In this document: in pieces, positions 18,167 to 26,347 of the stretch
Layout of the letters: each line of letters starts with the position of its first letter
Position numbering within the stretch: position 1 is the first letter of the stretch
The notes under the pieces: model-generated
Databases searched by the model: none
What the model saw: only the letters and a program-made list of their open reading frames with translations
Told to the model about the DNA's origin: nothing
Origin: Streptomyces ferrugineus
GTDB taxonomy: Bacteria > Actinomycetota > Actinomycetes > Streptomycetales > Streptomycetaceae
Assembly (NCBI RefSeq): GCF_015160855.1
Contig: NZ_CP063373.1
Location: 9,895,001-9,959,000 of the forward strand
DNA: 64,000 nt
Reading direction: 5' to 3'
Made by a program: the position numbers and the translations under genes

Positions 18167-19555
18167 ATGTCCTTAAGCGCGAGACCCCGTGCCGTCCTCG
18201 CTTCGCTGGGGACCCTCGGCCTGGCACTGGCCGCCGCCGCTTCGCCCGCGAGCGCGGCCGACGGGACGCCCACCGCACCGACTCAGCTGTTCAACGGCTA
18301 CCGGCACTGCTCGACCGACGCGGACCGGCCCTCGTACCGCTGGGCCGGCGACGGCCTCGTCGTCATGGGCATCCCCGGGAGCACCGACACCACCGGCGAC
18401 TCGCTGGTCGGCGTGCGGTACCAGGCCTGGCCGGTCGCCGACCCGACGCGGATCACGACGGTCACCCGCGACCGCGTCACGCCCGGCTTCGAGGCCCCGG
18501 CGACCCTGCCCGCCGGCGCGCTCGCCGACGGGCAGACCTATGCGTGGCAGGCGCAGACGGTGATCGGGGACGCGGTCTCGGACTGGTCCGCCCCCTGCTA
18601 CGTCACGATCGACAACACCCGCCCGGCGAACGCGCCCACCATCACCTCGCCGAACTACCCGCCGGACGGGTGGAACGAGGGCGGCGAGCCGGTCGAGTTC
18701 ACGCTGAGCGCGGGCGGTGTCGACGACGTCGAGGGGTTCGAGTTCTCCTGGCAGCAGGACCTGCCGGTGATCGGCACGGACATCGGTGACCAGGGCATTC
18801 CGCGGCCCGTCGACCCGTACGAGAACACGAAGTACTTCAAGCGCGCGGACGCGCTCGGCGGTTCGGCCACGCTCAGCCTCGTTCCGCCGACCGGCTCCGG
18901 TCCGATGACGCTGTGGGTGCGCAGTCTGGACCGGGCCCACAACGGGTCGGCGATCACCAGCTACACCTTCCGCGTCAACTCCGCGGCGCCCACCGTCACC
19001 CCGGCCGTACCGGAACCCGAGTTCGGTGAGCCGACGGAGTTCACGCTCCGTCCCGATCCCGCGCTCCAGGCGAAGAGCCCGGTCGTCAGCTACTCCGTGC
19101 GGACCATCGGCGGTCAGAACGACAGGACCTTCGAGGTCGCGGCGGAGTCGGACGGCACGGCGACCGTGCAGCTCACGCTGGACGGCAGCTACGGCGAGAG
19201 CCTCCGGGTGACCAGCAGGAGCGCGAACGGCTGGGTCAGCGACGCGGCATCGTGGAGCATCGGCTACGACACCACTCCCACGGTCGCTTCGGACGTCTAC
19301 CCCGAGAACGGTTCCGGCGGCGGCGTCGGTGTCCCGGGCACCTTCACGTTCACGCCGAAGGTGAAGGACGTCGTGAGCTACACGTACACCTTCAACAACG
19401 GTGACCCGGAGGTCACGGTCCCCGCGGACGCCGACCACTCGGCGAGCATCGACTGGACCCCGGCGTCGGACGGCTGGTACGACCTCACGGTCCACGCCAC
19501 GACCCGCTCCGGCATCCAACTGGCGCCCTACGACTACTTCTTCACCGTGAACTGA
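18167..19555 (+). CDS. secreted Ig/fibronectin-like repeat protein
   Basis: 462 residues from ATG 18167; GGAGGG lies upstream, and a TTG two codons earlier is a possible start at better spacing. The signal peptide (RPRAVLASLGTLGLALAAAASPASA) is typical Sec type. The mature part is made of beta-sandwich modules with phrases such as VGVRYQAWPV, YAWQAQTVIGDAVSDWSAPCYVTIDNTRPANAP, LWVRSLDRAHNGSAITSYTFRVN and YTYTFNNGDPE. These resemble the Ig-like carriers found beside hydrolases or in adhesins. Only two Cys residues are evident (HC.. near 50 and PCYV near 145), which may form a disulphide. No catalytic domain, sortase motif or membrane anchor was found, so it should be released. Precise role unknown. 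Confidence 0.7.
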   Translation: MSLSARPRAVLASLGTLGLALAAAASPASAADGTPTAPTQLFNGYRHCSTDADRPSYRWAGDGLVVMGIPGSTDTTGDSLVGVRYQAWPVADPTRITTVTRDRVTPGFEAPATLPAGALADGQTYAWQAQTVIGDAVSDWSAPCYVTIDNTRPANAPTITSPNYPPDGWNEGGEPVEFTLSAGGVDDVEGFEFSWQQDLPVIGTDIGDQGIPRPVDPYENTKYFKRADALGGSATLSLVPPTGSGPMTLWVRSLDRAHNGSAITSYTFRVNSAAPTVTPAVPEPEFGEPTEFTLRPDPALQAKSPVVSYSVRTIGGQNDRTFEVAAESDGTATVQLTLDGSYGESLRVTSRSANGWVSDAASWSIGYDTTPTVASDVYPENGSGGGVGVPGTFTFTPKVKDVVSYTYTFNNGDPEVTVPADADHSASIDWTPASDGWYDLTVHATTRSGIQLAPYDYFFTVN

Positions 19556-19599
19556 AACCCGAACCGATCGCGATCGCCCTGCCCTGCCCTGCTCGCGGC

Positions 19600-20304
19600 C
19601 TACTCGCCGGCTCCGCCGCGCGTTCGCTCGGCGAGCATCTCGAGCAGTTCGTCGGCGCTGGCCCGGGTGTGGCGTTCCACCTCGGCCGCGATCGCGTCGG
19701 GGTCGCCGCCGAGGATGGCGTCGATCAGGCGCTCGTGGACGTGCAGCGCCCGGTCGGGATCGGAACGGGTGCTCTCGTCGACCGTGATGGCGAGGTTGAT
19801 CTGCGCTTCCACGGTGGGCCAGATCCGCTTCAGCATGCTGTTGTCGGAGGCGTCCCAGATGGTGCGGTGCAGGGCGGTGTGGGCCTGGTGCAGGCGCGCG
19901 GCGTCCCGCGTTCTGTGCGCGGTCCGGTACTCCAGCCAGGCGGCCCTCAGTCTCGCCGTCCCGGAGCCGTCGGGGTCCTCGGCCAGCGCCCGTGCGGCGA
20001 GCGTCTCCAAGGCGACCCGGACGGCCGCGGTGTCGGTGATGAACTTTTCGTCGATGGAGGTGACGACGACTCCGCGGTAGGGCTGCTGTTCCAGGAGCCC
20101 TTCGTGGATGAGCTGGTAGATGGCCTCGCGCAGGGTGGGGCGGCTGACGCCGAGCTGCTGAGCGATGTGGACCTCGCGCAGGGGCTGGCCGCCCTTGAGT
20201 TCCCCGGCCATGATCGCTCTGCGCAGCTCGTCCACCACCGCGTCCCGGCGGGTCTGGGTGGTGACCGGCCTCGGACCGGCGGCCCGGGCGCCGTGCTCGC
20301 TCAT
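19600..20304 (-). CDS. GntR/FCD regulator of the hydroxyproline regulon
   Basis: 234 residues; ATG 20304 has GGAGG at ideal spacing. The winged helix-turn-helix (about 18-85, REVHIAQQLGVSRPTLREAIYQLIHEGLLEQQPYRGVVV) is followed by an FCD domain (about 95-225) whose Asp/His ligand pattern (RDAARLHQAHTALHRTIWDAS, HVHERLIDAI, EVERH) suggests a metal-assisted carboxylate or amino-acid effector site. The site CAGATTGTCTGAC lies between its own -10 and start. Full palindromes of the same motif precede the USP/symporter operon and the catabolic operon, so it is most likely their repressor and autoregulated. Assignment to hydroxyproline is from the neighbours. Confidence 0.85.
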   Translation of the reverse strand: MSEHGARAAGPRPVTTQTRRDAVVDELRRAIMAGELKGGQPLREVHIAQQLGVSRPTLREAIYQLIHEGLLEQQPYRGVVVTSIDEKFITDTAAVRVALETLAARALAEDPDGSGTARLRAAWLEYRTAHRTRDAARLHQAHTALHRTIWDASDNSMLKRIWPTVEAQINLAITVDESTRSDPDRALHVHERLIDAILGGDPDAIAAEVERHTRASADELLEMLAERTRGGAGE

Positions 20305-20314
20305 GAATCCTCCG

Positions 20315-20335
20315 CAGATTGTCTGACGCATTCTA
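20315..20335 (-). promoter_or_regulatory. GntR operator (imperfect) and -10 of its own gene
   Basis: CAGATTGTCTGAC matches the left and centre of the palindromes at 22451 and 24120; the right half is degenerate. On the minus strand it directly follows a TAGAAT -10 hexamer (20330-20335), a position suited to negative autoregulation. Confidence 0.55.
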
Positions 20336-20361
20336 CGAGGCGGGTCGGGTACCACTGCGCG

Positions 20362-20430
20362 CGCCCTGTGAACGCCGGTGGCCGTCCCGCCGCACGGTGC
20401 GGAGGGACGGCCATCGGCGTTCACAGGGCG
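20362..20430 (-). terminator. very strong 69-base hairpin after the symporter gene
   Basis: Arms of about 27 bases (from the CGCCCTGTGAAC end) pair with a single mismatch, and the loop holds an inner CCGCAC/GTGCGG stem. It begins 6 bases beyond the symporter stop and lies before the GntR promoter, so it insulates the two transcription units. Confidence 0.8.
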
Positions 20431-20435
20431 GTCGC

Positions 20436-21986
20436 TCACCTTTCGGACGCGCCCACGCGCCCACCGGTCTCGCTGATCTCACCGACCTCTCGGATGTCGC
20501 CCGAGTGCAGGTCCCTCCAGTAGTTCGTGAACTCCCGGCGGACCACCCTGGCCAGGAAGTACAGCCCGATGACGTTGACCAGGGCCAGGAGGAAGAAGAC
20601 CGAGTCCGCGAACAGGATGACCGGCCCCAGCGCGGACGCCGCGCCGATCACGGTGAAGCACAGGAAGACGCCCTTGTACACCATCTCCGGCTTGGCCCTG
20701 TCCCCGAAGAGGTAGCCGAACCCCTTCATGCCGTAGTACGAGTTGCTGAGGATCGTGGAGAAGGCGAAGAGCAGCACCGCGACGGCGAGGACGTAGGGGA
20801 ACCAGCCGACGACGGACTCGAACGACCGCGAAGTGAGAGTGATCCCGCTGACGTCGGCGACGTCCGAGCCCTTCCAGGTTCCGGTCACGACGATCGTCAT
20901 CGCGGTCATCGAGCAGACGATGATGGTGTCGACGAACGGTTCGAGGGAGGCCACGAAGCCTTCCGTCGGCGGGCGGTTGGTCTTGACCACCGAGTGCGCG
21001 ATCGGCGCGTCACCGACTCCCGCGGAGTTCGAGAACGTCGCCCGCTGGAAGCCGACGATCAGGGCGCCGACGGCTCCGCCGGCGACACCTTCCGGCGAGA
21101 ACGCGCCCGTGACGATCTCCCCGATCGCCCCCGGTATGTCCGCGAGGTGGGTCAGCAGGACGGTCAGGCAGGCGAGCACGTAGAGGACCGCCATGAAGGG
21201 CACCATCACGCTGGTGACCCGGGCGATCGACTTGATTCCGCCGATGATGACGGCGGCGGCCAGCACCGCCATGGCGACTCCGACCGCCCACCGGTTGGCA
21301 TCCAGCCACGCGCCCAGGGAGCCGTCCCCGGACACGCCGACGAGCTGCTGGGTGGCCTGGTTGGCCTGGAAGGCGTTGGTTCCCAGGGCCGCGATCATCA
21401 TGAAGGCGGCCCATGCCACGGCGAGGAACTTGCCGATCCTCGCAAAGCCCAGCTCGGCCAGTCCGTCCCGGAGGTAGTACATCGGCCCGCCGGAGACGGT
21501 GCCGTCCTCGCGGACATGGCGGTACTTCACGGCGAGCATGCACTCCGCCATCTTCGTCGACATGCCGACGAACCCGGCGAACACCATCCAGAAGGCCGCT
21601 CCGGGCCCTCCGATCGTGATGGCCACCGCCACACCGGCGATGTTCCCCAGGCCGACGGTGCTCGAGAGCGCTGTCGCCAGCGCCTGGAAGTGGGTGACCT
21701 CGCCCTGGGCGTCGGCCGGGGTGTACTTGCCCCGCACGAGGTCCACGGCGTGCTTCATTCCTCGGACGTTGAGGAACTTGAGCCAGATCGTGAAGAACAT
21801 GCCGCAGATGACGAGCCACGTCACGATGAGCGGGACCTCGGTCCCGAACACGGGCACCGAGTAGAAGACGACGTCGGCCAGCCAGTCGGCGAGCGGCCCG
21901 AAGTACTTCTCAAGAGCGTCGTCGACGCTGCCGGCCAGCGACGTCGTCGGCGTCGCGGCGAAGTCGAGTGAGAACGGCGTCGTCAC
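20436..21986 (-). CDS. AGCS-family sodium:amino-acid symporter
   Basis: 516 residues with about ten to eleven membrane helices. It is typical of the alanine/glycine:cation symporter family (AlsT/DagA), with family marks LATALSSTVGLGNIAGVAVAI and GPGAAFWMVFAGFVGMSTKMAECMLAVKYR near residues 103-160, and SNSAGVGDAPIAHS about residue 320. It imports a small neutral amino acid with Na+. The GTG start overlaps the stop of the universal stress gene by four bases (GTGA), so the two are translationally coupled and share the operator-bearing promoter upstream. Given the regulon, hydroxyproline, proline or alanine from collagen-like peptides is a plausible substrate, but this is inference. Confidence 0.88.
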   Translation of the reverse strand: MTTPFSLDFAATPTTSLAGSVDDALEKYFGPLADWLADVVFYSVPVFGTEVPLIVTWLVICGMFFTIWLKFLNVRGMKHAVDLVRGKYTPADAQGEVTHFQALATALSSTVGLGNIAGVAVAITIGGPGAAFWMVFAGFVGMSTKMAECMLAVKYRHVREDGTVSGGPMYYLRDGLAELGFARIGKFLAVAWAAFMMIAALGTNAFQANQATQQLVGVSGDGSLGAWLDANRWAVGVAMAVLAAAVIIGGIKSIARVTSVMVPFMAVLYVLACLTVLLTHLADIPGAIGEIVTGAFSPEGVAGGAVGALIVGFQRATFSNSAGVGDAPIAHSVVKTNRPPTEGFVASLEPFVDTIIVCSMTAMTIVVTGTWKGSDVADVSGITLTSRSFESVVGWFPYVLAVAVLLFAFSTILSNSYYGMKGFGYLFGDRAKPEMVYKGVFLCFTVIGAASALGPVILFADSVFFLLALVNVIGLYFLARVVRREFTNYWRDLHSGDIREVGEISETGGRVGASER

Positions 21987-22426
21987 GGGACCACCACCAC
22001 CGGCACCGTCGCATGCTGAGCCAAGCGGTTCGCCGTGCTGCCGAAGATGGCGACGCGAAGGTCCGAGTCGCCCTTCCGGCCCACGACGATGACGTCGTGA
22101 CCACGCTCGTCGGCGATGGTGGCGAGCACCTCGGACGGTCTTCCATGGCGAATGTCCACCGTGATCTCGACGTCACCACGGAGGTTCTCGGCTTCGGCCC
22201 AGGAGACGAGAGGCTCGATGATCTCGGCTCGCGCCGCCTCGATCTCGGCCCGGCGCTGCACGGGCCGCACCTCGTTGTCCTCCCCGATGGGAAACGAGTA
22301 GCGGGACCAGTTGATCACATGGCCGATCGTGATCGACCACTTGTTGACCTGCGCCCTTTTCAGAGCGAAGGCCAGGGCCCGGCGCGAACCATCGCTCCGG
22401 TCCACTCCTACGAGAACCGATTCCAT
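21983..22426 (-). CDS. universal stress protein (UspA family)
   Basis: 147 residues from ATG 22426 with GAAGGAG upstream. One USP domain: VLVGVDRSDGSRRALAFALKRA at the start, and the ATP-binding motif GRKGDSDLRVAIFGSTANRLAQHATVPVVVV (G-2x-G-9x-G-S/T) at the end, so it probably binds ATP. It is first in a two-gene operon with the Na+/amino-acid symporter, and its stop overlaps the symporter start. USP plus transporter pairs are common, and the small protein often modulates the transporter. Confidence 0.88.
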   Translation of the reverse strand: MESVLVGVDRSDGSRRALAFALKRAQVNKWSITIGHVINWSRYSFPIGEDNEVRPVQRRAEIEAARAEIIEPLVSWAEAENLRGDVEITVDIRHGRPSEVLATIADERGHDVIVVGRKGDSDLRVAIFGSTANRLAQHATVPVVVVP

Positions 22427-22450
22427 CGTCGGGCTCCTTCTCACCGGGTG

Positions 22451-22469
22451 CAGATTGTCAGGCAATCTG
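22451..22469. promoter_or_regulatory. GntR operator before the USP/symporter operon
   Basis: CAGATTGTCAGGCAATCTG, a 19-base near-perfect palindrome with the same half-sites as the one at 24120. It overlaps the predicted -10 element, so binding should block RNA polymerase. Confidence 0.75.
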
Positions 22470-22492
22470 CCCTGGGTCTGGGGCGCCGTCAA
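22464..22492 (-). promoter_or_regulatory. promoter of the USP/symporter operon
   Basis: On the minus strand TTGACG (plus 22487-22492) and CAGATT (22464-22469) are 17 bases apart. The -10 lies inside the operator palindrome. Confidence 0.5.
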
Positions 22493-22519
22493 GGGTCGGG
22501 TGCGTACCAATCGCGGGGG

Positions 22520-23371
22520 TCAGCCCCGGGTCATGCGCCGGACATGGGCGAGAAAGGTCCGGGTGGCGGGGTGCGTGGCGACACGCGGCCAGGCCAGACG
22601 GACCGTGACCGGGGGCGCGTCGGCCAGGGCCAGGTAGCGGACGCCGGGATGCGGATGGCTGTGCTCGGTTGCCTCCGCGGTGACGCCGACCGCGTCTCCG
22701 GTGGCGATCACGGTGAGCCACTCGTCGACGTTGGCCACCTCGACCGCGCGAGGCCGCTGCCCGTCGGGCCACAGGTCGGCCGTGGTGGCGGCGGTGGCAC
22801 AGAGCACGACCGGCCGGTCGGCGAGGTCGGCCAGGCGCACGGCCGCGCGCCGGGTGAGCGCATCGCCGTCCGGCACGGCGACCAGCCGCCGCTCCCGGTA
22901 CAGCGGCCGGACCTCCAGCCCGGCATTCGGGGAGGGCACCGTGCGCAGGAACGCCGCGTCGATCTCCCCGCGCCGCAGGGCCGCTTCCGGGTCGTCGTGG
23001 CGGTGGACGCTGACGGGAGTCCCGGGGTGCCGTTCGCGCCAGGTGCGCAGCAGCGGTACGGTGCGGTCGCCGAGCGCCGCCCAGGCGAAGCCGATGCGCA
23101 GCGGACGTACGCCCGCGGTGGTTTCCGTCAGCGCGTCCTCCAACTGACGGAGGATCGAGTGGGCGCGCTCGTACAGCCGCCGGCCGGCGTCGGTGAGGGC
23201 CAGGCGGCGGGTGGTGCGCTCCACCAGCCGTACGCCGACCCGGCTCTCCAACTGGTCCAGGGTGCGCGAGAGCGCGGGCTGGCTGATGTGCAGCTCGGCC
23301 GCGGCGCCGGTGATGGTGCCCTCGTCGCCGATCGCGACGAGCGCCCGCAGATGCCGTAGCTCCACATTCAT
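22520..23371 (-). CDS. LysR-family regulator
   Basis: 283 residues. The N-terminal helix-turn-helix (about 1-60: MNVELRHLRALVAIGDEGTITGAAAELHISQPALSRTLDQLESRVGVRLVERTTRRLALT) is diagnostic, and a substrate-binding domain of about 200 residues follows. The start at ATG 23371 has AGGG close upstream. It is divergent from a short SDR gene with 70 bases between, containing a LysR-like inverted repeat, so it probably regulates that SDR and itself. It is not obviously part of the hydroxyproline set although it sits inside it. Confidence 0.88.
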   Translation of the reverse strand: MNVELRHLRALVAIGDEGTITGAAAELHISQPALSRTLDQLESRVGVRLVERTTRRLALTDAGRRLYERAHSILRQLEDALTETTAGVRPLRIGFAWAALGDRTVPLLRTWRERHPGTPVSVHRHDDPEAALRRGEIDAAFLRTVPSPNAGLEVRPLYRERRLVAVPDGDALTRRAAVRLADLADRPVVLCATAATTADLWPDGQRPRAVEVANVDEWLTVIATGDAVGVTAEATEHSHPHPGVRYLALADAPPVTVRLAWPRVATHPATRTFLAHVRRMTRG

Positions 23372-23378
23372 AACCCTT

Positions 23379-23392
23379 GAGCATAAATGCTC
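23379..23392. promoter_or_regulatory. LysR-type inverted repeat
   Basis: GAGCAT-AA-ATGCTC in the short divergent spacer between the LysR gene and the SDR gene. The SDR has a TAGCGT -10 (23429-23434) seven bases before its ATG, so its message is likely leaderless. Confidence 0.5.
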
Positions 23393-23441
23393 CGTGAGAG
23401 GCATTTCCCGACACCTGTGGACCGGGCATAGCGTCGCGGCC

Positions 23442-24047
23442 ATGAAGGCTCTGAAGATTCTCCTCATCGGTGCCACCGGCACCCTCGGCACCGCCGTCCA
23501 CAAGGCACTGGCCGAACGCGGCCACGAGATCCTCACCGTGGGACGCAGCGGCGGCGACCTGCGCTACGACTTCACCGACCCGGCCCGGACCGCCGAGCTG
23601 TACGAGCGGGCCGGCCGCGTGGACGCCGTGGTCAGCGCCGCCGGTTCGGTGCCGTACAAGCCGGTCACCGAGATGGCGCCCGAGGATTACCTGGCCGCCT
23701 TCCACGGCAAGGCGCTCAGCCAGATCGATCTGGTGCGGCAGGGCATCCCCCGGATCTCCGAGCGCGGCTCGTTCACCCTGATCACGGGCGTGCTGGCACG
23801 GGAGCCCATCCCCACAGGCACGGCCGCCTCCATGGCCAACGGCGCGGTGGAGGCGTTCGTGCGCGCCGCCGCCATCGAGATCGCCCCGCAGCGGATCAAC
23901 GCCGTCAGCCCGACGGTCTTCACCGAGAGCCTGGCCAAGTACGGGGACTTCTTCCCGGGCATGCCGCCGGTCGACCTGGCCGACGTGGCGCGGGCGTACG
24001 TCCGTTCCGTCGAAGGGGCCCAGACCGGGCAGGTCTACGCGCTGTAG
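23442..24047 (+). CDS. short SDR-family oxidoreductase
   Basis: 201 residues, at the short end for SDRs. The nucleotide-binding motif GATGTLGTAVHKAL is at the N-terminus. SAAGSVPYKP replaces the usual NNAG region. The catalytic Tyr position is not the usual YxxxK: the equivalent segment reads TGTAASMANGAVEAFVRAAAIE, lacking the Tyr/Lys pair. This is the atypical group often annotated as short-chain dehydrogenase downstream of LysR regulators. Whether it is a dehydrogenase is uncertain. It is the LysR partner gene, probably leaderless. Confidence 0.75.
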   Translation: MKALKILLIGATGTLGTAVHKALAERGHEILTVGRSGGDLRYDFTDPARTAELYERAGRVDAVVSAAGSVPYKPVTEMAPEDYLAAFHGKALSQIDLVRQGIPRISERGSFTLITGVLAREPIPTGTAASMANGAVEAFVRAAAIEIAPQRINAVSPTVFTESLAKYGDFFPGMPPVDLADVARAYVRSVEGAQTGQVYAL

Positions 24048-24077
24048 GCGCCCGCACAACAACTTCACCCCGCCTTG

Positions 24078-24106
24078 TTGACTGCGCGGCGCACCGGGCC
24101 TAGCGT
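24078..24106 (+). promoter_or_regulatory. promoter of the hydroxyproline catabolic operon
   Basis: TTGACT and TAGCGT with a 17-base spacer, a strong promoter by Streptomyces standards. Predicted transcription starts near 24113, just before the GntR operator. A five-codon minicistron (ATG 24114 to TGA) overlaps the operator and may be chance. Confidence 0.65.
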
Positions 24107-24119
24107 CATCGCCATGGAT

Positions 24120-24138
24120 CAGATTGTTTGACAATCTG
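24120..24138. promoter_or_regulatory. GntR operator before the hydroxyproline operon
   Basis: CAGATTGTTTGACAATCTG, a 19-base palindrome with 8-base arms, about 14 bases after the -10. The location is typical of repression by transcription roadblock. Confidence 0.8.
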
Positions 24139-24173
24139 CATCGGCACTCTCGGTCAGGAGGTAGCACGACTCC

Positions 24174-25418
24174 ATGCGGATCATTGTTGTCGGAGCCGGA
24201 GCCGTCGGCCTGGCCAGCGCCTACCGGCTGGCCCGCAGCGGCTGCGACGTGACGGTGGTGGACGCCCGGCGCGCCGGTTCCGCCGCCACACACGGCAACG
24301 CGGCCAAGATCGCCCTGGCCGAGAGCGGACCGGTACCGGCCCCCGGAGTCATCCTGCAAGGCCTGAAGTGGATGCTGAAGCCGGACAGCCCGCTGTACGT
24401 CAAGCCGTCCCTCGCCCCGGGCTTCGTGAAGTTCATGCTGACCATGGCCAGGCACTGCACGGCCCGGGACTTCCGCCAGGGACTGCAGGCCACCCTGCGG
24501 CTGGCCGAGGGCACCATGGACCTCCTCGACGACTGGACGCGGGACGGCATCGCCTTCGAGATGCACAAGGCCGGCGTCCTGCTCGCCTTCGAGACCCGTG
24601 AGCGCTACGAGGAGCAGTGCGCCTCGCTCGACGTCTTCGAGCGGTTCGGCATGGTGCCCGAGCATCTGCACCAAGACGCGGTCCGGGACAGAGAACCGGT
24701 GCTGAACGACCGTATCCGCCACGGCCTGTACTTCCCCGACGACCGGCAGGTCGAGCCCGACTCCCTCACCCAGGGCCTGCTCAAGCGCAGCCAGGAGCTG
24801 GGCGTCGAGATCCACGAGCACACACCGGTACGCCGCTTCCTGCGCCGCGGCGACGCGGTGACCGGCGTCCTCACCGACAAGGGCGAGTTCAGCGGTGACA
24901 GCCTGCTGCTGGCGGCCGGCGTCTGGACCGGCCGGATGTCACGGGCCCTGGGCGTTCCACTGCCCATCCGCCCCGGCAAGGGCTACAGCGTCGACTACTC
25001 CCCCGCGCCCGTGCCGCTGCGCACCCCCCTCACCCTGGAGGACGCCCGGGTCGCGGTGACTCCCCTGAACGGGTTTCTGCGCCTGGCGGGAACGATGGAG
25101 TTCGGCGGCCTGGAGGAGACCGTCAACCCCCGGCGCGTCGCCGCCATCAAGCAGGCCGCGGCGGACTCCCTCACCGGCTGGGACGACCCCCCGGGAGAGG
25201 ACGCCCCCTGGGCGGGCCTGCGGCCCATGACCCCCGACGGCCTACCCGTCATCGGCCGCCTCAGCCCGCTGTCCAACGTCTACGTCGCCTCCGGTCACGG
25301 CATGCTGGGCCTCACCCTGGCCCCCGCGACCGCCGAGCTCGTCACCGAGGCCATCACCCGACAGCGCCTCCCGGCCCCCGCCGAGGTGCTCTCCCCTCGC
25401 CGCTTCACACGCCGCTGA
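24174..25418 (+). CDS. FAD-dependent D-amino-acid (cis-4-hydroxy-D-proline) dehydrogenase
   Basis: 414 residues of the DAO/DadA superfamily. The FAD-binding Rossmann motif VVGAGAVGLASAYRLARSGCDVTVVDA is at residues 4-31. A substrate domain follows, and the C-terminal FAD motif APWAGLRPMTPDGLPVIGRL...NVYVASGHGMLGLTLAPATAEL is typical of DadA-like dehydrogenases. First gene of a four-gene operon with a DapA-family deaminase, a proline-racemase-family epimerase and an aldehyde dehydrogenase. In that context it most probably oxidises cis-4-hydroxy-D-proline to 1-pyrroline-4-hydroxy-2-carboxylate, passing electrons to FAD and then the membrane. Substrate specificity is inferred. AGGAGG-like purines lie about 12 bases before the ATG. 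Confidence 0.85.
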   Translation: MRIIVVGAGAVGLASAYRLARSGCDVTVVDARRAGSAATHGNAAKIALAESGPVPAPGVILQGLKWMLKPDSPLYVKPSLAPGFVKFMLTMARHCTARDFRQGLQATLRLAEGTMDLLDDWTRDGIAFEMHKAGVLLAFETRERYEEQCASLDVFERFGMVPEHLHQDAVRDREPVLNDRIRHGLYFPDDRQVEPDSLTQGLLKRSQELGVEIHEHTPVRRFLRRGDAVTGVLTDKGEFSGDSLLLAAGVWTGRMSRALGVPLPIRPGKGYSVDYSPAPVPLRTPLTLEDARVAVTPLNGFLRLAGTMEFGGLEETVNPRRVAAIKQAAADSLTGWDDPPGEDAPWAGLRPMTPDGLPVIGRLSPLSNVYVASGHGMLGLTLAPATAELVTEAITRQRLPAPAEVLSPRRFTRR

Positions 25419-25447
25419 CCCCTGTACCCACACCTCAGGAGACCGCC

Positions 25448-26347
25448 ATGTTCACCGGCATCCTCGCCGCCGCCGTCACCCCGCTCACCGCGGACGGCTC
25501 CGCCGTCGACGCCGCGGGCGTCCAGCGCCAGGTCGACCACATCGTCGGCGGCGGCGTCCACGGCCTGGTCCCCGGCGGCAGCACCGGCGAGTTCACCACG
25601 CTCAGCCTCGACGAACGCAAGCAGGTCACCGAGCTGTACGTCGAGGCCGCCGCCGGACGCGTCCCGGTCGTCGCCGGTACGAGCGCGCTGAGCACCGCCG
25701 AGACCGTGGAGCTGAGCGTGCACGCCGAGAAGGCCGGCGCCGACGCCGTGATGATCGTGCCGCCGTTCTACGACGCCCTCTCCTTCGAGGAACTCCTCGC
25801 CTACTACGGTGCCGTCTCGGACGCGATCGACATCCCGATCATGTACTACAACATCCCCTCCGCCTCCGGGGTGCGGCTCACCCCCGAGCAGCTCGCCCAG
25901 CTGGCCCGCGAGACCGCCGTGGCCTCCTACAAGGACACCGGCGGCGACTACGCGTGGTTCTCCGCCGTCCACCAGCAGCACGCGGCGGACATCACCGCCC
26001 TCAACGGCTGGGACACCCTCACCTTCGCCGCCCTCGCGAACGGCGCGAAGGCCGGCGTGTGGGGCACCGCGAGCGTGATCCCCCGGCTGTGCGCCGACCT
26101 GTACGACGCCGTCGCCGTCCGCGGCGACCTCGAGGCCGGTCGCGCGCTGTGGGCGAAGATCTTCCCGATCTGCCGGTTCCTGGAGTCCCACAACTACGCC
26201 TGCGGCATCAAGACCGGAGTGGAACTCGTCGGCGTCGGCGCCGGTCCCACCCGCCTGCCGGTGCTGCCGCTGGCGCCGCGGTACCGCGAGGAACTGCGCC
26301 GGCTGCTGGTCGCGGCCGGTGCCGTCGAGGACCGCGTGGCCGTCTGA
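25448..26347 (+). CDS. DapA-family 1-pyrroline-4-hydroxy-2-carboxylate deaminase
   Basis: 299 residues, a TIM-barrel class I aldolase-fold lyase. The PGGSTGEF substrate loop is near 41-48, the catalytic Tyr is about 134 (YYNIPSASG), and the Schiff-base Lys is about 162 (ASYKDTGG). Family length is normal. In hydroxyproline degradation this family removes ammonia from 1-pyrroline-4-hydroxy-2-carboxylate to give 2-oxoglutarate semialdehyde, and the neighbours support that rather than lysine synthesis. An ATG with AGGAG upstream sits 29 bases after the dehydrogenase stop, and its stop overlaps the next gene's ATG by one base (TGATG). Confidence 0.85.
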   Translation: MFTGILAAAVTPLTADGSAVDAAGVQRQVDHIVGGGVHGLVPGGSTGEFTTLSLDERKQVTELYVEAAAGRVPVVAGTSALSTAETVELSVHAEKAGADAVMIVPPFYDALSFEELLAYYGAVSDAIDIPIMYYNIPSASGVRLTPEQLAQLARETAVASYKDTGGDYAWFSAVHQQHAADITALNGWDTLTFAALANGAKAGVWGTASVIPRLCADLYDAVAVRGDLEAGRALWAKIFPICRFLESHNYACGIKTGVELVGVGAGPTRLPVLPLAPRYREELRRLLVAAGAVEDRVAV

